Below, piece after piece: positions 24,065 to 34,003 of a DNA stretch of 62,483 nt; position 1 is the stretch's first letter, and every line of letters begins with the position of its first letter. Position numbers and translations under genes: made by a program. Where the stretch lies: the IMG/VR virus record IMGVR_UViG_3300047440_000118, positions 1 to 62,483 of that record; one strand, written 5' to 3'. The notes beneath the pieces are model-generated. The model saw only the letters and a program-made list of their open reading frames with translations, did no database searches and was not told the origin of the DNA. This DNA comes from a virus.

Positions 24065-25839
24065 CCCGCCCCCACGTTGTCAACGATCGTTACCGGGGTC
24101 GCGCTCGTTCCGGCCCGCGCGACGATCTTGCATGAACCCGCGTTGGTGCCGGCCTCGGCGGTCAGTTTCAGGAACCCCGCGCCCACGGCGGAATTCGGAT
24201 CGGTGATTTTCGTCATCCCAACTTCGCCGCCACTCGTCACGAAAAGCCCCGTGGCGATCGGCCCAAGTTTCGCGATGCCGCCGCCGGTCGATGTCAGGGC
24301 GACGTTCGCGGCACTTCCCCCGTTGGTTATCTGCAACCAGTTTCCGGTCGAGATGTAGTTGAGGTTAAAGAACGACGCGAGCGCCGTCGCGGAATCGGTG
24401 AACCGAACAATCTCGGCGCCTGATGTCGGCTGAAAGAAACTGAGATTGCCCGACGCCCACTTCACCGAAACCGGGGAAATCGAGCCGGCCAGGATCATGT
24501 TTCCCGTGTCGCCGACTTTGAGGACGTCGCTTCCGCTGACCCGGTAGGTCAAACTGGTGGCGGTCGTATCGTAACGCATCGTGCGGAGGTTCTGCGTGAT
24601 CGCCGTGCCGCCGCCGCTGAAATCAACCGGCATGTTGGGCGCTAGGCGCACCCCGGCGGCGGTCGCGCCCGTGAGTGTCGCCCATGACAGATCGACCGGC
24701 GCATCGTAAAACGGCCCCAGCGCAAATATGCCCGCCCCCATTTGCGCGTCGGCGTGCGATGACAGGTCAATCCCTCGCGATACCTGCATCGCGATCGTCG
24801 TTCCGAACGCCCATGTCACACCGCCATCCGTCACCGTTCCTGGCGCGACCGGCCATGTCGGTTGCACCCCGGATGACGTGCCGGGGGTTTGCACCACGTA
24901 AGTAAAACCGTTCGCGACGGTCGGCTGCACCACGGCGCCGGCCGCATAGGCGTGCCCCGCCTGCCACACCGGAGGCAGATATGCGCTCGCAGTCAGATGC
25001 AGGAACGCCCGACCGCCCTGGGACGGATCGTGTACCGTTGAGGCAGTTTCCGGCCCGTTGGCCTGGATACCGCTTTCGAAGCCGACTTCGGACGCATTCG
25101 CGACCACGCCGCTACTGTCAACGGTCTGGCCGAAAAATTGCCATGTGGCACCAGCGCCGGTTCGGAAGATCGATCCAGCGACCGCGACGTCTTGATTGTT
25201 GTTCCCGCCGGTCGAGGCGGCGTTCACGATGGAATTGATGCCCCAACTATATTGCGTGTTGCCCGGGCGCGGATTGGTGTTGATTGCCAGCGTGGCCGCG
25301 ACTCCGCCGAGTGGCGCGGCGGTCCAGGTGTTGGTGGCATCGAGGCGTAGCAGCGGACCGGTCACGGCCGATGTGCTTTGCCGCGTCAAAAACCGCCCGC
25401 CGCCGAACGCGGTCTCAACGACGTCGCCCGCGCCTATCCCCAGCACCGGCGATATTCCATCCGGGAAAGTCGTTCCGTCCAAATGCCACAGCACGGTGGA
25501 TGGTCCCGCCGTGGGGTTCACTGTTTTCAACAGTTTGCCATCGGGCAAATAGATGGTTTGGTCTTTGGTCGCCGCGCCACGAGCCGCCTGAAGCGCGGCG
25601 TTATCGTTGGTGGTGCCATCGAGCGCCGCACCGAAGTCCTTGACGTTGAGAACATCGGCCGCCCGATCAGCGAGCGTGCGCGCGGTCGTGCTTCCCGTCG
25701 CCGTGATGCTACCCGAGAGCGTGTTGGCCGCGACCGCGTTGAACGATGGTGACGGGCAATCCGCGAGGTTGGCGGGGCAGGATGCGAACGCGGGCGCGGA
25801 GAGTAGCGCGAGAAGCGAGGCGCCAACGATTATTCTCAT
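24058..25839 (-). CDS. Secreted tailspike-like protein (593 aa)
   Basis: Signal peptide MRIIVGASLLALLSAPAFA. Around 60-110 the sequence DVLNVKDFGAALDGTTNDNAALQAARGAA..IYLPDGK is the N-terminal cap of a pectate-lyase/beta-helix tailspike. The rest is beta-rich with Gly and Ser/Thr, and includes a HAYAAGAVVQPTVANGFTYVVQTPGTSSG segment like a carbohydrate-binding module. It overlaps the flanking genes. Domain order matches a depolymerase or adhesin; the signal peptide suggests export. Confidence 0.7.
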   Translation of the reverse strand: MRIIVGASLLALLSAPAFASCPANLADCPSPSFNAVAANTLSGSITATGSTTARTLADRAADVLNVKDFGAALDGTTNDNAALQAARGAATKDQTIYLPDGKLLKTVNPTAGPSTVLWHLDGTTFPDGISPVLGIGAGDVVETAFGGGRFLTRQSTSAVTGPLLRLDATNTWTAAPLGGVAATLAINTNPRPGNTQYSWGINSIVNAASTGGNNNQDVAVAGSIFRTGAGATWQFFGQTVDSSGVVANASEVGFESGIQANGPETASTVHDPSQGGRAFLHLTASAYLPPVWQAGHAYAAGAVVQPTVANGFTYVVQTPGTSSGVQPTWPVAPGTVTDGGVTWAFGTTIAMQVSRGIDLSSHADAQMGAGIFALGPFYDAPVDLSWATLTGATAAGVRLAPNMPVDFSGGGTAITQNLRTMRYDTTATSLTYRVSGSDVLKVGDTGNMILAGSISPVSVKWASGNLSFFQPTSGAEIVRFTDSATALASFFNLNYISTGNWLQITNGGSAANVALTSTGGGIAKLGPIATGLFVTSGGEVGMTKITDPNSAVGAGFLKLTAEAGTNAGSCKIVARAGTSATPVTIVDNVGAGC

Positions 25840-26243
25840 GTGATGCTGACCACGCCGCCGTTGTTCCAGAGCGTTCCGGAAGGCAGGCCGGCGGAACTCG
25901 TTGGAAGGGTGTTCCCGCCGGAGACCAGGAAGAACGCCGATGGAAATGGGTAAGTCGTTCCGTTCACGATGAAGTTCAGCGACAACGCCGCGCCTCCGTT
26001 GAACGCCTCCAGGGTGATATTGGCCGCCGTGGGGGTGATGCCGATGCTGATGGTGGAATGCGCGACGGCGGTTGTCCCATTGGCGACCGCGATGGCCGTT
26101 CCGTTCGACGAAATGACGCCGAACCCGCCAGATGCCTTGGGGTTGTCCGGCGTGCCCGCGTCCTCAAGAACGCCGTCCGTCGTCCAGACAGCGAGGTGCC
26201 CCGGCGTGACGGTGGACGACTGGATGACCGGGGGGTTCGCCAT
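25836..26243 (-). CDS. Tail-fibre head-module protein (135 aa)
   Basis: The start reads ANPPVIQSSTVTPGHLAVWTTDGVLEDAGTP and is homologous to the beginning of the 651-residue protein downstream. In that protein a signal peptide replaces the first residues. The rest is beta-rich with no catalytic motif. It is probably a tail or head-fibre component and the cytosolic counterpart of the secreted paralogue. Confidence 0.6.
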   Translation of the reverse strand: MANPPVIQSSTVTPGHLAVWTTDGVLEDAGTPDNPKASGGFGVISSNGTAIAVANGTTAVAHSTISIGITPTAANITLEAFNGGAALSLNFIVNGTTYPFPSAFFLVSGGNTLPTSSAGLPSGTLWNNGGVVSIT

Positions 26244-26247
26244 GGTG

Positions 26248-26385
26248 TTATTTGCCACCCTTGCCCTTCGGCTTGTGCGCTGGCCTGGTGTGCCGCGTTT
26301 CCATCTTCTCATCGCGCGGCATCGACGGTGACGCGGCGGCGAAACGTGCTGACTTCGGGGGTGGAGGCGGCGGTTTCTTGGGCAT
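26248..26385 (-). CDS. Small basic Pro/Lys-rich protein (45 aa)
   Basis: Lies between two virion genes with 2-5 base gaps. Sequence PKKPPPPPPKSARFAAA...RPAHKPKGKGGK. Strongly basic and low complexity, so it may bind DNA or be a small virion component. Supported by tight packing only. Confidence 0.45.
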   Translation of the reverse strand: MPKKPPPPPPKSARFAAASPSMPRDEKMETRHTRPAHKPKGKGGK

Positions 26386-26387
26386 GG

Positions 26388-26663
26388 TCAGTTGTCCCTT
26401 GAGAGTGTTTCGGCGGTTCCGTTGAGGCTTTTCTTCAGCGCGGCGAACGATCCGGTGACATCGGGCGGCTCTTTGCCCTTGGCTTTGCTTGACGCGAGAT
26501 ACCACGTCGAGACGGCCTTGAAGACATCGACGGGATCGAGGCGGGGTTCGGGCTTCTCGCCATCGACGGGCGGCCAGAACGGGCGGGGTTGCGGATCAAG
26601 CGCGCTGTCGAGCAGCTTTTCGGCGAGTTTCGTCAGCTTCGTTTCGATCACGGGCGGTCTCAT
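26388..26663 (-). CDS. Hypothetical virion-operon protein (91 aa)
   Basis: Starts at ATG 26663, overlapping the stop of the 720-residue protein. Helical, with a central WPPVDGEKPEPRLDPVDVFKAVSTWYL. Coexpressed with the internal virion proteins. No family known. Confidence 0.6.
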   Translation of the reverse strand: MRPPVIETKLTKLAEKLLDSALDPQPRPFWPPVDGEKPEPRLDPVDVFKAVSTWYLASSKAKGKEPPDVTGSFAALKKSLNGTAETLSRDN

Positions 26664-28822
26664 GGCGGGCCGCCGAGTTGATCGAGAGTCTGTTGCGTGC
26701 CGCGCTGGATCGTCAGTTGACCGGGGCGGATATTCGACTGTCCCAACATGCGACCGGCGACGGTGTGACCGGGGAGGCGATTCGTCGCGACTCCTTCCGC
26801 CGGGATCGCGGTCGGGTCCATCAGGATATCCGCGATTTTCTTGTTCAGCACCGGATCGGGACGCAAAGCGAAAGCCCGCACCGATCGCCAAGCGGATAAC
26901 AAACTGGCGAGATAGTTCCCATGGGCCGCATGACCCATTGAGTGGGCGCCTCTGATCCCCGCTTCGAGTGTGTGGTTCACATCCTCCGATAGGCGATTCG
27001 CCGTCTGAGAATTGCCCATCGTGTTCAGCTTGGTCTCGAACATCCGTCGTTCGGTATCGACGCGCTGGATGAAGTCCATGGCCGCCTCCGGTGTCGGAAA
27101 CACCGCTTTCATGCGCTCTTTCATAAATGGGGTATTGAGCAACGTCTTGGCTTCGTCGCCCTTCACCGAAAGGTTGCCGATTTTCTCGCGCAGGCGGTTC
27201 GCCACACCGATCCTCATGAACTCCTTCTCGGGTTCGCTCATCGCCTTGACCACATCGGCGAGGTCTTCCGGGTTGGCGAACTTCTCGAAGTTCTTGCCGG
27301 TGTTCAGCGCGTCGTCCGCCGCCGCCTCGCCGGCCCATGTGGAACGGGCCTTCTTATACATCGGGTTGATTTCGTCCACGTCCTGAAGGAATTGCTCGCG
27401 GACCAGATAGATTTCCCGGCCGCGTTGCGTCAGCGAACCATCGGCCTGGCGTTCGGACTGTATGATGTGATCCATGCCGCGCTTCACGGCGTCGAGCGTC
27501 TTCATGTTGGGCGTCTTACCGACGATCGGGTTGCCCAGCTCGTCGGCGCCGATGATCGTGTATTCGGTCGGGTCGATCGTCGTGCGTTTGGCGAGACCTT
27601 CCAGACGTTGCGATTCCATGCCGCGCCTGATCCCGGCCCGCACGATCGGGTCTTCAAGCACGGTCTGGATGTAGGGCGTCCACACCGCGCCGGGCTTGTT
27701 CATCTCGGCGTCGGCCTGACTTTGCCGCAGGATGTCGTGAACCTGCGTCTTCTGGCCTTCTGCCTGATCGAGCGCCCGTTCAGCGCGACGAACGGCCATC
27801 TCGGCATCCCGGACTTCCTCGCGGGCGGCACTCTCGGAATAGACGTTGCCGCCGGTCTGCGTCAGTTTCGCGCGCGCGGCGGTGAGTTGGTTGTTGGCGT
27901 GGTTCAGATCGTTCGACGCTTCCTGGGATGCCTTCGCCGCTTTGTTCCACGCGCCGGTTATCTGGTGTTCGAGCGGCGCGATGCTGCCGCCTTCATACGC
28001 CGCGTCATACAGCGGTTGCGAGATAAGTTGCTGGTTCTGCTTGATCCCGGCATGGGTCTGTTTCGTAGTCGGACTGGTGCCGAGACCTTGCGCGATATCG
28101 GCCTGAGACCGTGGATAGGCTCCCTCATCCCGTTCGGTCAGGGTTTTCGTGACTGCCTGCTTGGCCTCGCCGGGTTGGCGGGCCATCGTGCCAAGCAAGC
28201 CGCGCGTGTTCTCGCCAACGTCCGCGAGCATAAGCGGTTTACCGCTCTCACGCCCGACGCGAAGTTCTTCGGCGACCTCGGCCGGCGTCGATCCTTGCGC
28301 CTTCATGTCTTGCGCGAGGCGCTTCGTGACCATGCGGGTTGCCTTGTCGGGGGCCGACGCCCCGACGCCGCCAGCGACCCCTCCAGCGCCCGGCAGATCA
28401 CCCGCGCCGAACCCCATCAGAGTTGAGAACGCGCCGAACTCGTCAGGGTCCAGACCCTTGATGGTTTCAGGCCTCAAAGGGCCGTGCATCCGGTCGTAAA
28501 GCTTCTTCGCGCCGCGCCCGATCGATCCGGCGATTTCCGGCACGATGACCTCGCCAACGCCCGCGATGGTCGCGATCGGCTCCGGAAGCATGTTGGAGAA
28601 GCGCACCATGGGATGTTCTTCGTCCCACGTCTTCGGCTTCCCGGCCGGCTTCGTCGGAGCGGGTTTGTTGGGAACATCCCATCCCGTGTAATCGGCCTTG
28701 GTCGGTTGCGGCGGCGGCTCAAGCGGCATCCCGCCCGACGTGTTGGCGTTTGCCAGTGGCGCTGATTGCCACGCTGGCGTCGCGTCACTGACGACCGGGG
28801 CGTCTTCCCATGCGTTCGCCAT
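26660..28822 (-). CDS. Internal virion/ejection protein (720 aa)
   Basis: After a Pro-rich N-terminus (residues 1-65) the protein is almost entirely helical. It has long charged coiled coils (NDLNHANNQLTAARAKLTQTGG, REEVRDAEMAVRRAERALDQAEGQKTQVHDIL). A hydrophobic patch (MLPEPIATIAGVGEVIVPEIAGSIG) lies near 75-100 and could insert into membrane. Position next to the 1067-residue transglycosylase-bearing protein matches the ejection-protein pairs of podoviruses. It overlaps that gene by one base. Confidence 0.65.
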   Translation of the reverse strand: MANAWEDAPVVSDATPAWQSAPLANANTSGGMPLEPPPQPTKADYTGWDVPNKPAPTKPAGKPKTWDEEHPMVRFSNMLPEPIATIAGVGEVIVPEIAGSIGRGAKKLYDRMHGPLRPETIKGLDPDEFGAFSTLMGFGAGDLPGAGGVAGGVGASAPDKATRMVTKRLAQDMKAQGSTPAEVAEELRVGRESGKPLMLADVGENTRGLLGTMARQPGEAKQAVTKTLTERDEGAYPRSQADIAQGLGTSPTTKQTHAGIKQNQQLISQPLYDAAYEGGSIAPLEHQITGAWNKAAKASQEASNDLNHANNQLTAARAKLTQTGGNVYSESAAREEVRDAEMAVRRAERALDQAEGQKTQVHDILRQSQADAEMNKPGAVWTPYIQTVLEDPIVRAGIRRGMESQRLEGLAKRTTIDPTEYTIIGADELGNPIVGKTPNMKTLDAVKRGMDHIIQSERQADGSLTQRGREIYLVREQFLQDVDEINPMYKKARSTWAGEAAADDALNTGKNFEKFANPEDLADVVKAMSEPEKEFMRIGVANRLREKIGNLSVKGDEAKTLLNTPFMKERMKAVFPTPEAAMDFIQRVDTERRMFETKLNTMGNSQTANRLSEDVNHTLEAGIRGAHSMGHAAHGNYLASLLSAWRSVRAFALRPDPVLNKKIADILMDPTAIPAEGVATNRLPGHTVAGRMLGQSNIRPGQLTIQRGTQQTLDQLGGPP

Positions 28823-31800
28823 CAGGGCTTGCGCCTGGTCTGCCCATCAGGGCCGATGAACTGTGTGCCTGACGGAAGCGCGTTAAACTCCGCGTCGTTG
28901 CTCACACGGGGAACTGTTGGGCCTGACGGCGGCGGCGTTTGTCCCTCCGGTGTCCCAGCGCCGATCGCGCCGCCGAACCCTTGCCGGAACTCCTGGCGAA
29001 CGCCGGTCACGGCCTTTTGGCCGAAGGTGATTTCGGTCATGATCTGCTTCACGGTCGCATCGAACTGGCCTTCGCTCCATGCTATGTCCAGAATGGATTT
29101 CGCCGCCGCCTTATCGCTATCCGTCAGGACGCCAGTCGGGTTCAGGAACTTGGCGTAGACGTAGATCATCGAATTTACCGCCTGGCCGAACAGCACGACC
29201 TCGGGACTGCCGGTGCGCCGTTCGGCGGAAAGCAGGATCGAGTTGAGATCGGGATACTCGGTCCGATCGACGGCCTTTGACCGCTGCACGGCGAGTGGGG
29301 CGAACTGCTCGACTTCCTTCGCGGCGACTTCCATGTTCGCGCTTCGCACGCCGAGCGTCCGTTCCCCCGCCATCGTGCCAGCGAACTCCGCGATCCGGAC
29401 GGCGAGTTCGCGTCCCGAGATACCCTGTTCCTTCGCCCGCATCACGAGATGGTTGGTGACTTTGGTGATGTTGGCCGATGACCGGGCCATGCCGACGGTC
29501 GCGCGCTCATCGCCCGCGAGAACCCGATCAGCGGTGAAGTCCGCGTTTTCGTCCGAGATCACTTCGTTCGCCGCCGACCGTCGCGCGTCAACGCGAAGTT
29601 TCGCCATCTTCTGTTGATCTTCTGTGCTGTCGGTTGGGCCGCGATGCTCCTGTTCGGTGAATGTGGACTCTGCCAGGATTTCCGCGTCACGCTCCTTCGA
29701 TGCGGCGGCGGTCGGCGCCTTGACCAGACGCGCGGCCATCGCGGATTCGATCGCTTTGTCGTGCCGTTCGCGTTCTTCCTGGCGGCGAAGTTCTCGCTCA
29801 TTCGCCGATATCGACCTGTCGGAATCGAGCGCGAGTTTGCGGGTCTGATAGTCCTCGTGAATGTCCGAGACGCGGTTCCCAAGGGTCAAGCGGCCCTCGC
29901 CGAGACCTTCCGTGGCGCGGTTGTGTCTTTCCGTTTCGGCGCGTTGTGCTTCCGCCTTCTGTTGCGATGACAACTGCGCGTTGGCGGCGATTTCATCGCG
30001 GCGCTTGTTGTGCGTGGCGGTCAGTTCGTCGCGGCGGGATGCGTTGCGGTCCCGCGAGGCGATCTGCTTGTCGGCGGTTGTTTCGCGCGACGTGATGCCG
30101 CCCCATCCGCGCTTGTCCTGAAGATCGTGCCATCGGTGGTCTTCCTCGGCCTTCAGGCGGTCTCTTTCCGTCGTCGTGATCAGTCGGTCGGCGGAGATCT
30201 GTTCGAGGTGTTCATTGTGCCGAGCGGCTTCCTTCTGTCGGTCGTCGGTGAGTTGCATCGCCTGGATTTTCAGGTCCGCTTGTTGAGCGTGCCAGTCGGC
30301 GGCGGCCTTGAGGCGATCTTGCGCGATCTGCGCTGCGCTCTTGGTCTTGTCCTGATTCAGAGTCTTCCAGTCGGCGTCGTGCGCCTCCTTGCGCTCCTCC
30401 TCGCGGTCCTTTCGGTCCTGATCGCGGTTTTTGCGGGTCGCCACACCCGGCGCGTCTTCCTTGAACGCAACGATGAAATCCTGGATTTCCTGCGCGGTCG
30501 CCTTCGGGTTCTCGTCCATGAAGCGGCGAAGCGCGATGGCTTGCGCGTTGTCGCTTTTCCCCGCACCGCGAGGATACCCGCCCATCGACGCCCGCTTCTC
30601 GGATTCGATGTCGCCAAGGATCGTTTGCACAACGTCGTTCGCGCGCTTCACACCGGCTTCGGCTTCAGCGATCTTGGCCGGATCGCCTTCGGCTTGCGCG
30701 ACCTGTAGCTGTTCCCTGGCCGCGTCTCGGGTGCCGTTCGCGGCACGCAACTTGAACTCGCGATCGGCGCCGGCCCGCGCTCTCTCAACCTCGATGTGGG
30801 CTTTATCCGCCAGATCGAGTTTGTGTTGAAATTCCAGCGGGTTCATCCGCCACGCCTGCATCTGCGCCTCGTAGTCGTCACCCATCGCCAATGCACGTTG
30901 GAGCAACGCATTTCCAAGGTTGGCATCCTTGGTCATCATCTCCATGGCGTCTTTGATATCGTCGGAATACTGCTTGTGCGCGTCGAGCGCGTAGGTCGTG
31001 TTGTCCTTCCACGCCTTGTAGCTCTGCTGATATTTCGTCCAGTCCTTCTCGCGCGCTCCGTCGATGATACCCGCCATGCCGTTCATCATCGCGATAGCGG
31101 GGGTTTTTGACAGGCCCGCCGCGAGGGCCACGAATATGCTCGCCACGCCGCCGAACGCCTGCAAGGGATCGTTGTCGGGTTGCGGTGGTGGCGGTTCGGG
31201 ATGAAACGGCTTGTAGTCCCTCGCCAAGGCGCGGATGCGATCACGATCCTCGTTCGAAGTCTTCATCAGGTCGTTGAGCATCGTCTCGGCGCGCTGATGG
31301 TTCTGCTGGATGCGATACCAGGCCTCGGGATCTCCACCGGAAGGGGGTTGTCCGCCCGCGCCACCTCGCCGGCCGGGATAGGGGTTGGCGAGGAACTGGC
31401 CAACCGTGAGGTTCGCCACATCCTCATTGCCTCGGCTCATCACGTCCGGCGCGACCCGAGACAGCGGCGTGTTGGGATCGGTTTGGTTCGCCTTCAGCGC
31501 GGCGATGGCACCACCCCCGCCAAGTCGGTGCGCCGCCGCTATGGTCAGGGGCGTGACCGGGACTCCCGCCGCCTGCATCTGTTTGGCGTTGTCATGCGCG
31601 TTCTCGGCGCCAACCACTTCGCTGTAGTTTCGACCCTGGGAATCCTTCGTCCTGACGAGCGCCCATATCTCGGCATTGGTCTTCCCGGCCGCTTCGTTTG
31701 GATGCCACTTTTTGAACGTCGAAACGAACGTCGATTCGATGACCTGATCGAGGCCGCTCGCTGACGAATACGGGTTCTTCGCGTTCGGATCGCCGTGCGC

Positions 31801-32025
31801 CCCTTCGCCGGGCGAGATGATCGCGTGCGCCTGCTGAAACAGAGGATCGCTGTCCCAGGGGTTCGCGGGCGCCTCTGGCGTGGTCGTGGTGGGCCGTTGA
31901 CGAACCGGCACGGCCAACGCGGCGGCGGTCTGGCGAAGGCCTTCAGGCGCGTCCCACGTTCCGCTATCGACGTAGAGATCGCGCGCGACGGCCTTCGGGT
32001 CCGGTGCTTCGAGGGTTTCGCTCAC
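28822..32025 (-). CDS. Large internal virion protein with lytic-transglycosylase-like N-terminus (1067 aa)
   Basis: Residues 60-215 (DPLFQQAHAIISPGEGAHGDPNAKNPYSSASGLDQVI..) look like a transglycosylase/lysozyme-like domain, with a conserved Glu early and the NPYSSASG motif. The remainder is a very long, highly charged coiled coil (for example REEERKEAHDADWKTLNQDK). In podoviruses such proteins are ejected to form a periplasmic conduit and open peptidoglycan. This is the only murein-degrading domain I recognised in the genome. Confidence 0.7.
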   Translation of the reverse strand: MSETLEAPDPKAVARDLYVDSGTWDAPEGLRQTAAALAVPVRQRPTTTTPEAPANPWDSDPLFQQAHAIISPGEGAHGDPNAKNPYSSASGLDQVIESTFVSTFKKWHPNEAAGKTNAEIWALVRTKDSQGRNYSEVVGAENAHDNAKQMQAAGVPVTPLTIAAAHRLGGGGAIAALKANQTDPNTPLSRVAPDVMSRGNEDVANLTVGQFLANPYPGRRGGAGGQPPSGGDPEAWYRIQQNHQRAETMLNDLMKTSNEDRDRIRALARDYKPFHPEPPPPQPDNDPLQAFGGVASIFVALAAGLSKTPAIAMMNGMAGIIDGAREKDWTKYQQSYKAWKDNTTYALDAHKQYSDDIKDAMEMMTKDANLGNALLQRALAMGDDYEAQMQAWRMNPLEFQHKLDLADKAHIEVERARAGADREFKLRAANGTRDAAREQLQVAQAEGDPAKIAEAEAGVKRANDVVQTILGDIESEKRASMGGYPRGAGKSDNAQAIALRRFMDENPKATAQEIQDFIVAFKEDAPGVATRKNRDQDRKDREEERKEAHDADWKTLNQDKTKSAAQIAQDRLKAAADWHAQQADLKIQAMQLTDDRQKEAARHNEHLEQISADRLITTTERDRLKAEEDHRWHDLQDKRGWGGITSRETTADKQIASRDRNASRRDELTATHNKRRDEIAANAQLSSQQKAEAQRAETERHNRATEGLGEGRLTLGNRVSDIHEDYQTRKLALDSDRSISANERELRRQEERERHDKAIESAMAARLVKAPTAAASKERDAEILAESTFTEQEHRGPTDSTEDQQKMAKLRVDARRSAANEVISDENADFTADRVLAGDERATVGMARSSANITKVTNHLVMRAKEQGISGRELAVRIAEFAGTMAGERTLGVRSANMEVAAKEVEQFAPLAVQRSKAVDRTEYPDLNSILLSAERRTGSPEVVLFGQAVNSMIYVYAKFLNPTGVLTDSDKAAAKSILDIAWSEGQFDATVKQIMTEITFGQKAVTGVRQEFRQGFGGAIGAGTPEGQTPPPSGPTVPRVSNDAEFNALPSGTQFIGPDGQTRRKP

Positions 32026-33659
32026 GCGGCGGCATCCGCTGTCACGGTGCGCGTGTTTGTCAGGCTACCGCCCGACAGCGCGCGGCCGAGATTGCCGATC
32101 GCGGTGTTCACCTGGTTGTTCTGCGCGATGTTGGCGTTGACCAGCGCGCTTGTGGTTTGCGCCGAACCGCCGATGAGCGAGGCGCCGGTCTGTAGGAGCG
32201 TGTTGGATTGGCCGATGAGCGAGTTGTAGAGGTTGCCGGCCAACGTCTCGAAACCCTGGCCCTGTTGCAGCAACGCGAGCGCGATTTGGGTGCCCTGACT
32301 GACGCCGCGCTGCTTCGCCGAGTTGATGTCCTGCGTTTCCGAGGACGATCCCGACATACCGCGCGCCGCGTAGTCGCCGCGTATCTTGGCGATGGCGGCC
32401 TGCGTCGCCTGATCCACCTGTGTCTGAACGCCGGGCGGGAGGGTGCCGTTGTTGATGTAGTCGGTGAGCGTTGTGCCCTGCCGCGCGGCGGTCCCGGCGA
32501 GGTCGGTGGCACCGAGTGCCGGGGCGGTTCGGGCGGCGTTGCCCGCGTCGATGAGGCTCTGGCCCGATTGGCGTTGCTGTTCGGAGATACCCTGAAGCTG
32601 ACTGATGCCGGGAACCTGATTCGGCGCGGCGAGCGATTTCAGCAGCGACCCGCCCGTAAGCGCGATCCCGGCGGCTTGCAGGGGGTTGTTCTCAACGAAG
32701 CTGCCGACCTTACCGGCGGCGGTATCGAGACCGCCACCAATTCGTTGAAGCAGGCTTCGCGGTTCGCCCGGTGGCAACCCGACGTCGGCGACCTCGGCTT
32801 GCACGGAGGGATCGCTTCCCGGCGTGAACGTCGATCCTTGCTGCTGAGCGATCCCGGCGGCGTCTGACTGAGAGATGTCTGGCGATACACCCGCCACCGT
32901 GGATGTCCCGCTATCGGTCGTGCCCGTGAACACGCTGCCAGGCGTGCCTTGTGTGGCCTGAGTGAAGTCCAGGGACTGCCCGCCGCCACCCGCCAACGCC
33001 TCTGGAGGGGTGAACGCGGGCGCGCCCACCGTGGCGCCGGGAACCGCCCCGCCAGCCCCACCGATATCGGCCAACACCGCTGGCGCACCGCTCGCACCCG
33101 ACACGCCACCGCCCAACGCGGGCACATCGAACGTCCCGGCGTCGATCGCACCGCCGCCGCCCGGTGAGCCGAACGTGGCGGGCGTCAGGGAGTCGGAGAA
33201 TGTCGCTCCGGTGCCGCCAAAACCACCGCTGCCGGAGAACTCGCCGAGTGCGCCGAACGCCCCTGCCGTGGCACCGCCCGTCAACGCACCCGTGAACGGA
33301 TCGCTTCCCGTGATGCCCGCGTTGATCGCCCCGGTGCCGGCGCCGATCAGCGCATCCGATCCGATGGCGCCGAGGCCCGTTTGCTCCGCCACCAAACCAC
33401 TGGCGCCACCCAAGCCACCAAGCGCCCCGCCGGATATGCCGCCGGTTAAAGCGCCCAACCCAGGGTCACCGCCAAAAATAGCAGCCTCCCCCGCGCCAAG
33501 CCCGGCGCCGATCCCCGCGCCGACGATGCCACTACCAACCGCCGCGCCGACGCCAAGTTCCGCCCCGACAAAAGCCCCGGCGGCGGCGACTTCGGCGCCG
33601 ACAAAAGCCACAGCGGTAACAACGGCATCGACGGCGAAACCGACCACGGCGAACGGCAT
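32022..33659 (-). CDS. Internal virion/DNA-ejection protein (545 aa)
   Basis: The N-terminal 120 residues are Gly/Ala/Val-rich and hydrophobic (VVGFAVDAVVTAVAFVGAEVAAAG..), suggesting membrane interaction. A low-complexity Gly/Thr region follows. The C-terminal half is helical and Gln-rich (KIRGDYAARGMSGSSSETQDINSAKQRGVSQGTQIALALLQQGQ), resembling ejection proteins of P22-like and related short-tailed phages. It overlaps the cupin gene and the 1067-residue protein. Confidence 0.65.
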   Translation of the reverse strand: MPFAVVGFAVDAVVTAVAFVGAEVAAAGAFVGAELGVGAAVGSGIVGAGIGAGLGAGEAAIFGGDPGLGALTGGISGGALGGLGGASGLVAEQTGLGAIGSDALIGAGTGAINAGITGSDPFTGALTGGATAGAFGALGEFSGSGGFGGTGATFSDSLTPATFGSPGGGGAIDAGTFDVPALGGGVSGASGAPAVLADIGGAGGAVPGATVGAPAFTPPEALAGGGGQSLDFTQATQGTPGSVFTGTTDSGTSTVAGVSPDISQSDAAGIAQQQGSTFTPGSDPSVQAEVADVGLPPGEPRSLLQRIGGGLDTAAGKVGSFVENNPLQAAGIALTGGSLLKSLAAPNQVPGISQLQGISEQQRQSGQSLIDAGNAARTAPALGATDLAGTAARQGTTLTDYINNGTLPPGVQTQVDQATQAAIAKIRGDYAARGMSGSSSETQDINSAKQRGVSQGTQIALALLQQGQGFETLAGNLYNSLIGQSNTLLQTGASLIGGSAQTTSALVNANIAQNNQVNTAIGNLGRALSGGSLTNTRTVTADAAA

Positions 33660-34003
33660 CACACTGTCTCCAAAATAACGTCGTCCACCTTGTCCGCGTC
33701 GTCGCAATCGGTCGGATGGACGCAGAACCATACCGTGCGCGTCACCGCGATCAGCGTGTGTTCGCACCCGGCGGCCACCGTCACGACGGCGGGACCGGTC
33801 AACGTCTCGGACACGCCGTTCGCGGACCACCGCACGGTGCCGCTCGCGAGAATGCTCAGATGATCATAAGCATGAGAGTGCGAGACCAGAACGTATCCTG
33901 GCGGAATGTCGAGTTGTTTGGCGTAGACGCCGTGACCGAAGTCCTGGCCGACGAAGTGATGGCGAACGTGGCCGGCCGGAAATCCCTCTTTGAACGACTT
34001 CAT
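33659..34003 (-). CDS. Cupin-domain protein (114 aa)
   Basis: A single cupin fold: YVLVSHSHAYDHLSILASGTVRW supplies the HxH..(E/D)..G-type motif 1, and CEHTLIAV supplies the motif-2 histidine, so metal binding is likely. ATGA overlap with the hydroxylase gene upstream and one-base overlap with the ejection protein. Its pairing with a 2-oxoglutarate oxygenase suggests a joint modification role. Confidence 0.75.
   Translation of the reverse strand: MKSFKEGFPAGHVRHHFVGQDFGHGVYAKQLDIPPGYVLVSHSHAYDHLSILASGTVRWSANGVSETLTGPAVVTVAAGCEHTLIAVTRTVWFCVHPTDCDDADKVDDVILETV

Noticed and set aside
27392-28426. Plus-strand ORF of 344 codons
   Set aside because: Antisense to the internal virion protein; Leu/Arg/Phe-rich shadow composition and no ribosome binding site in context.
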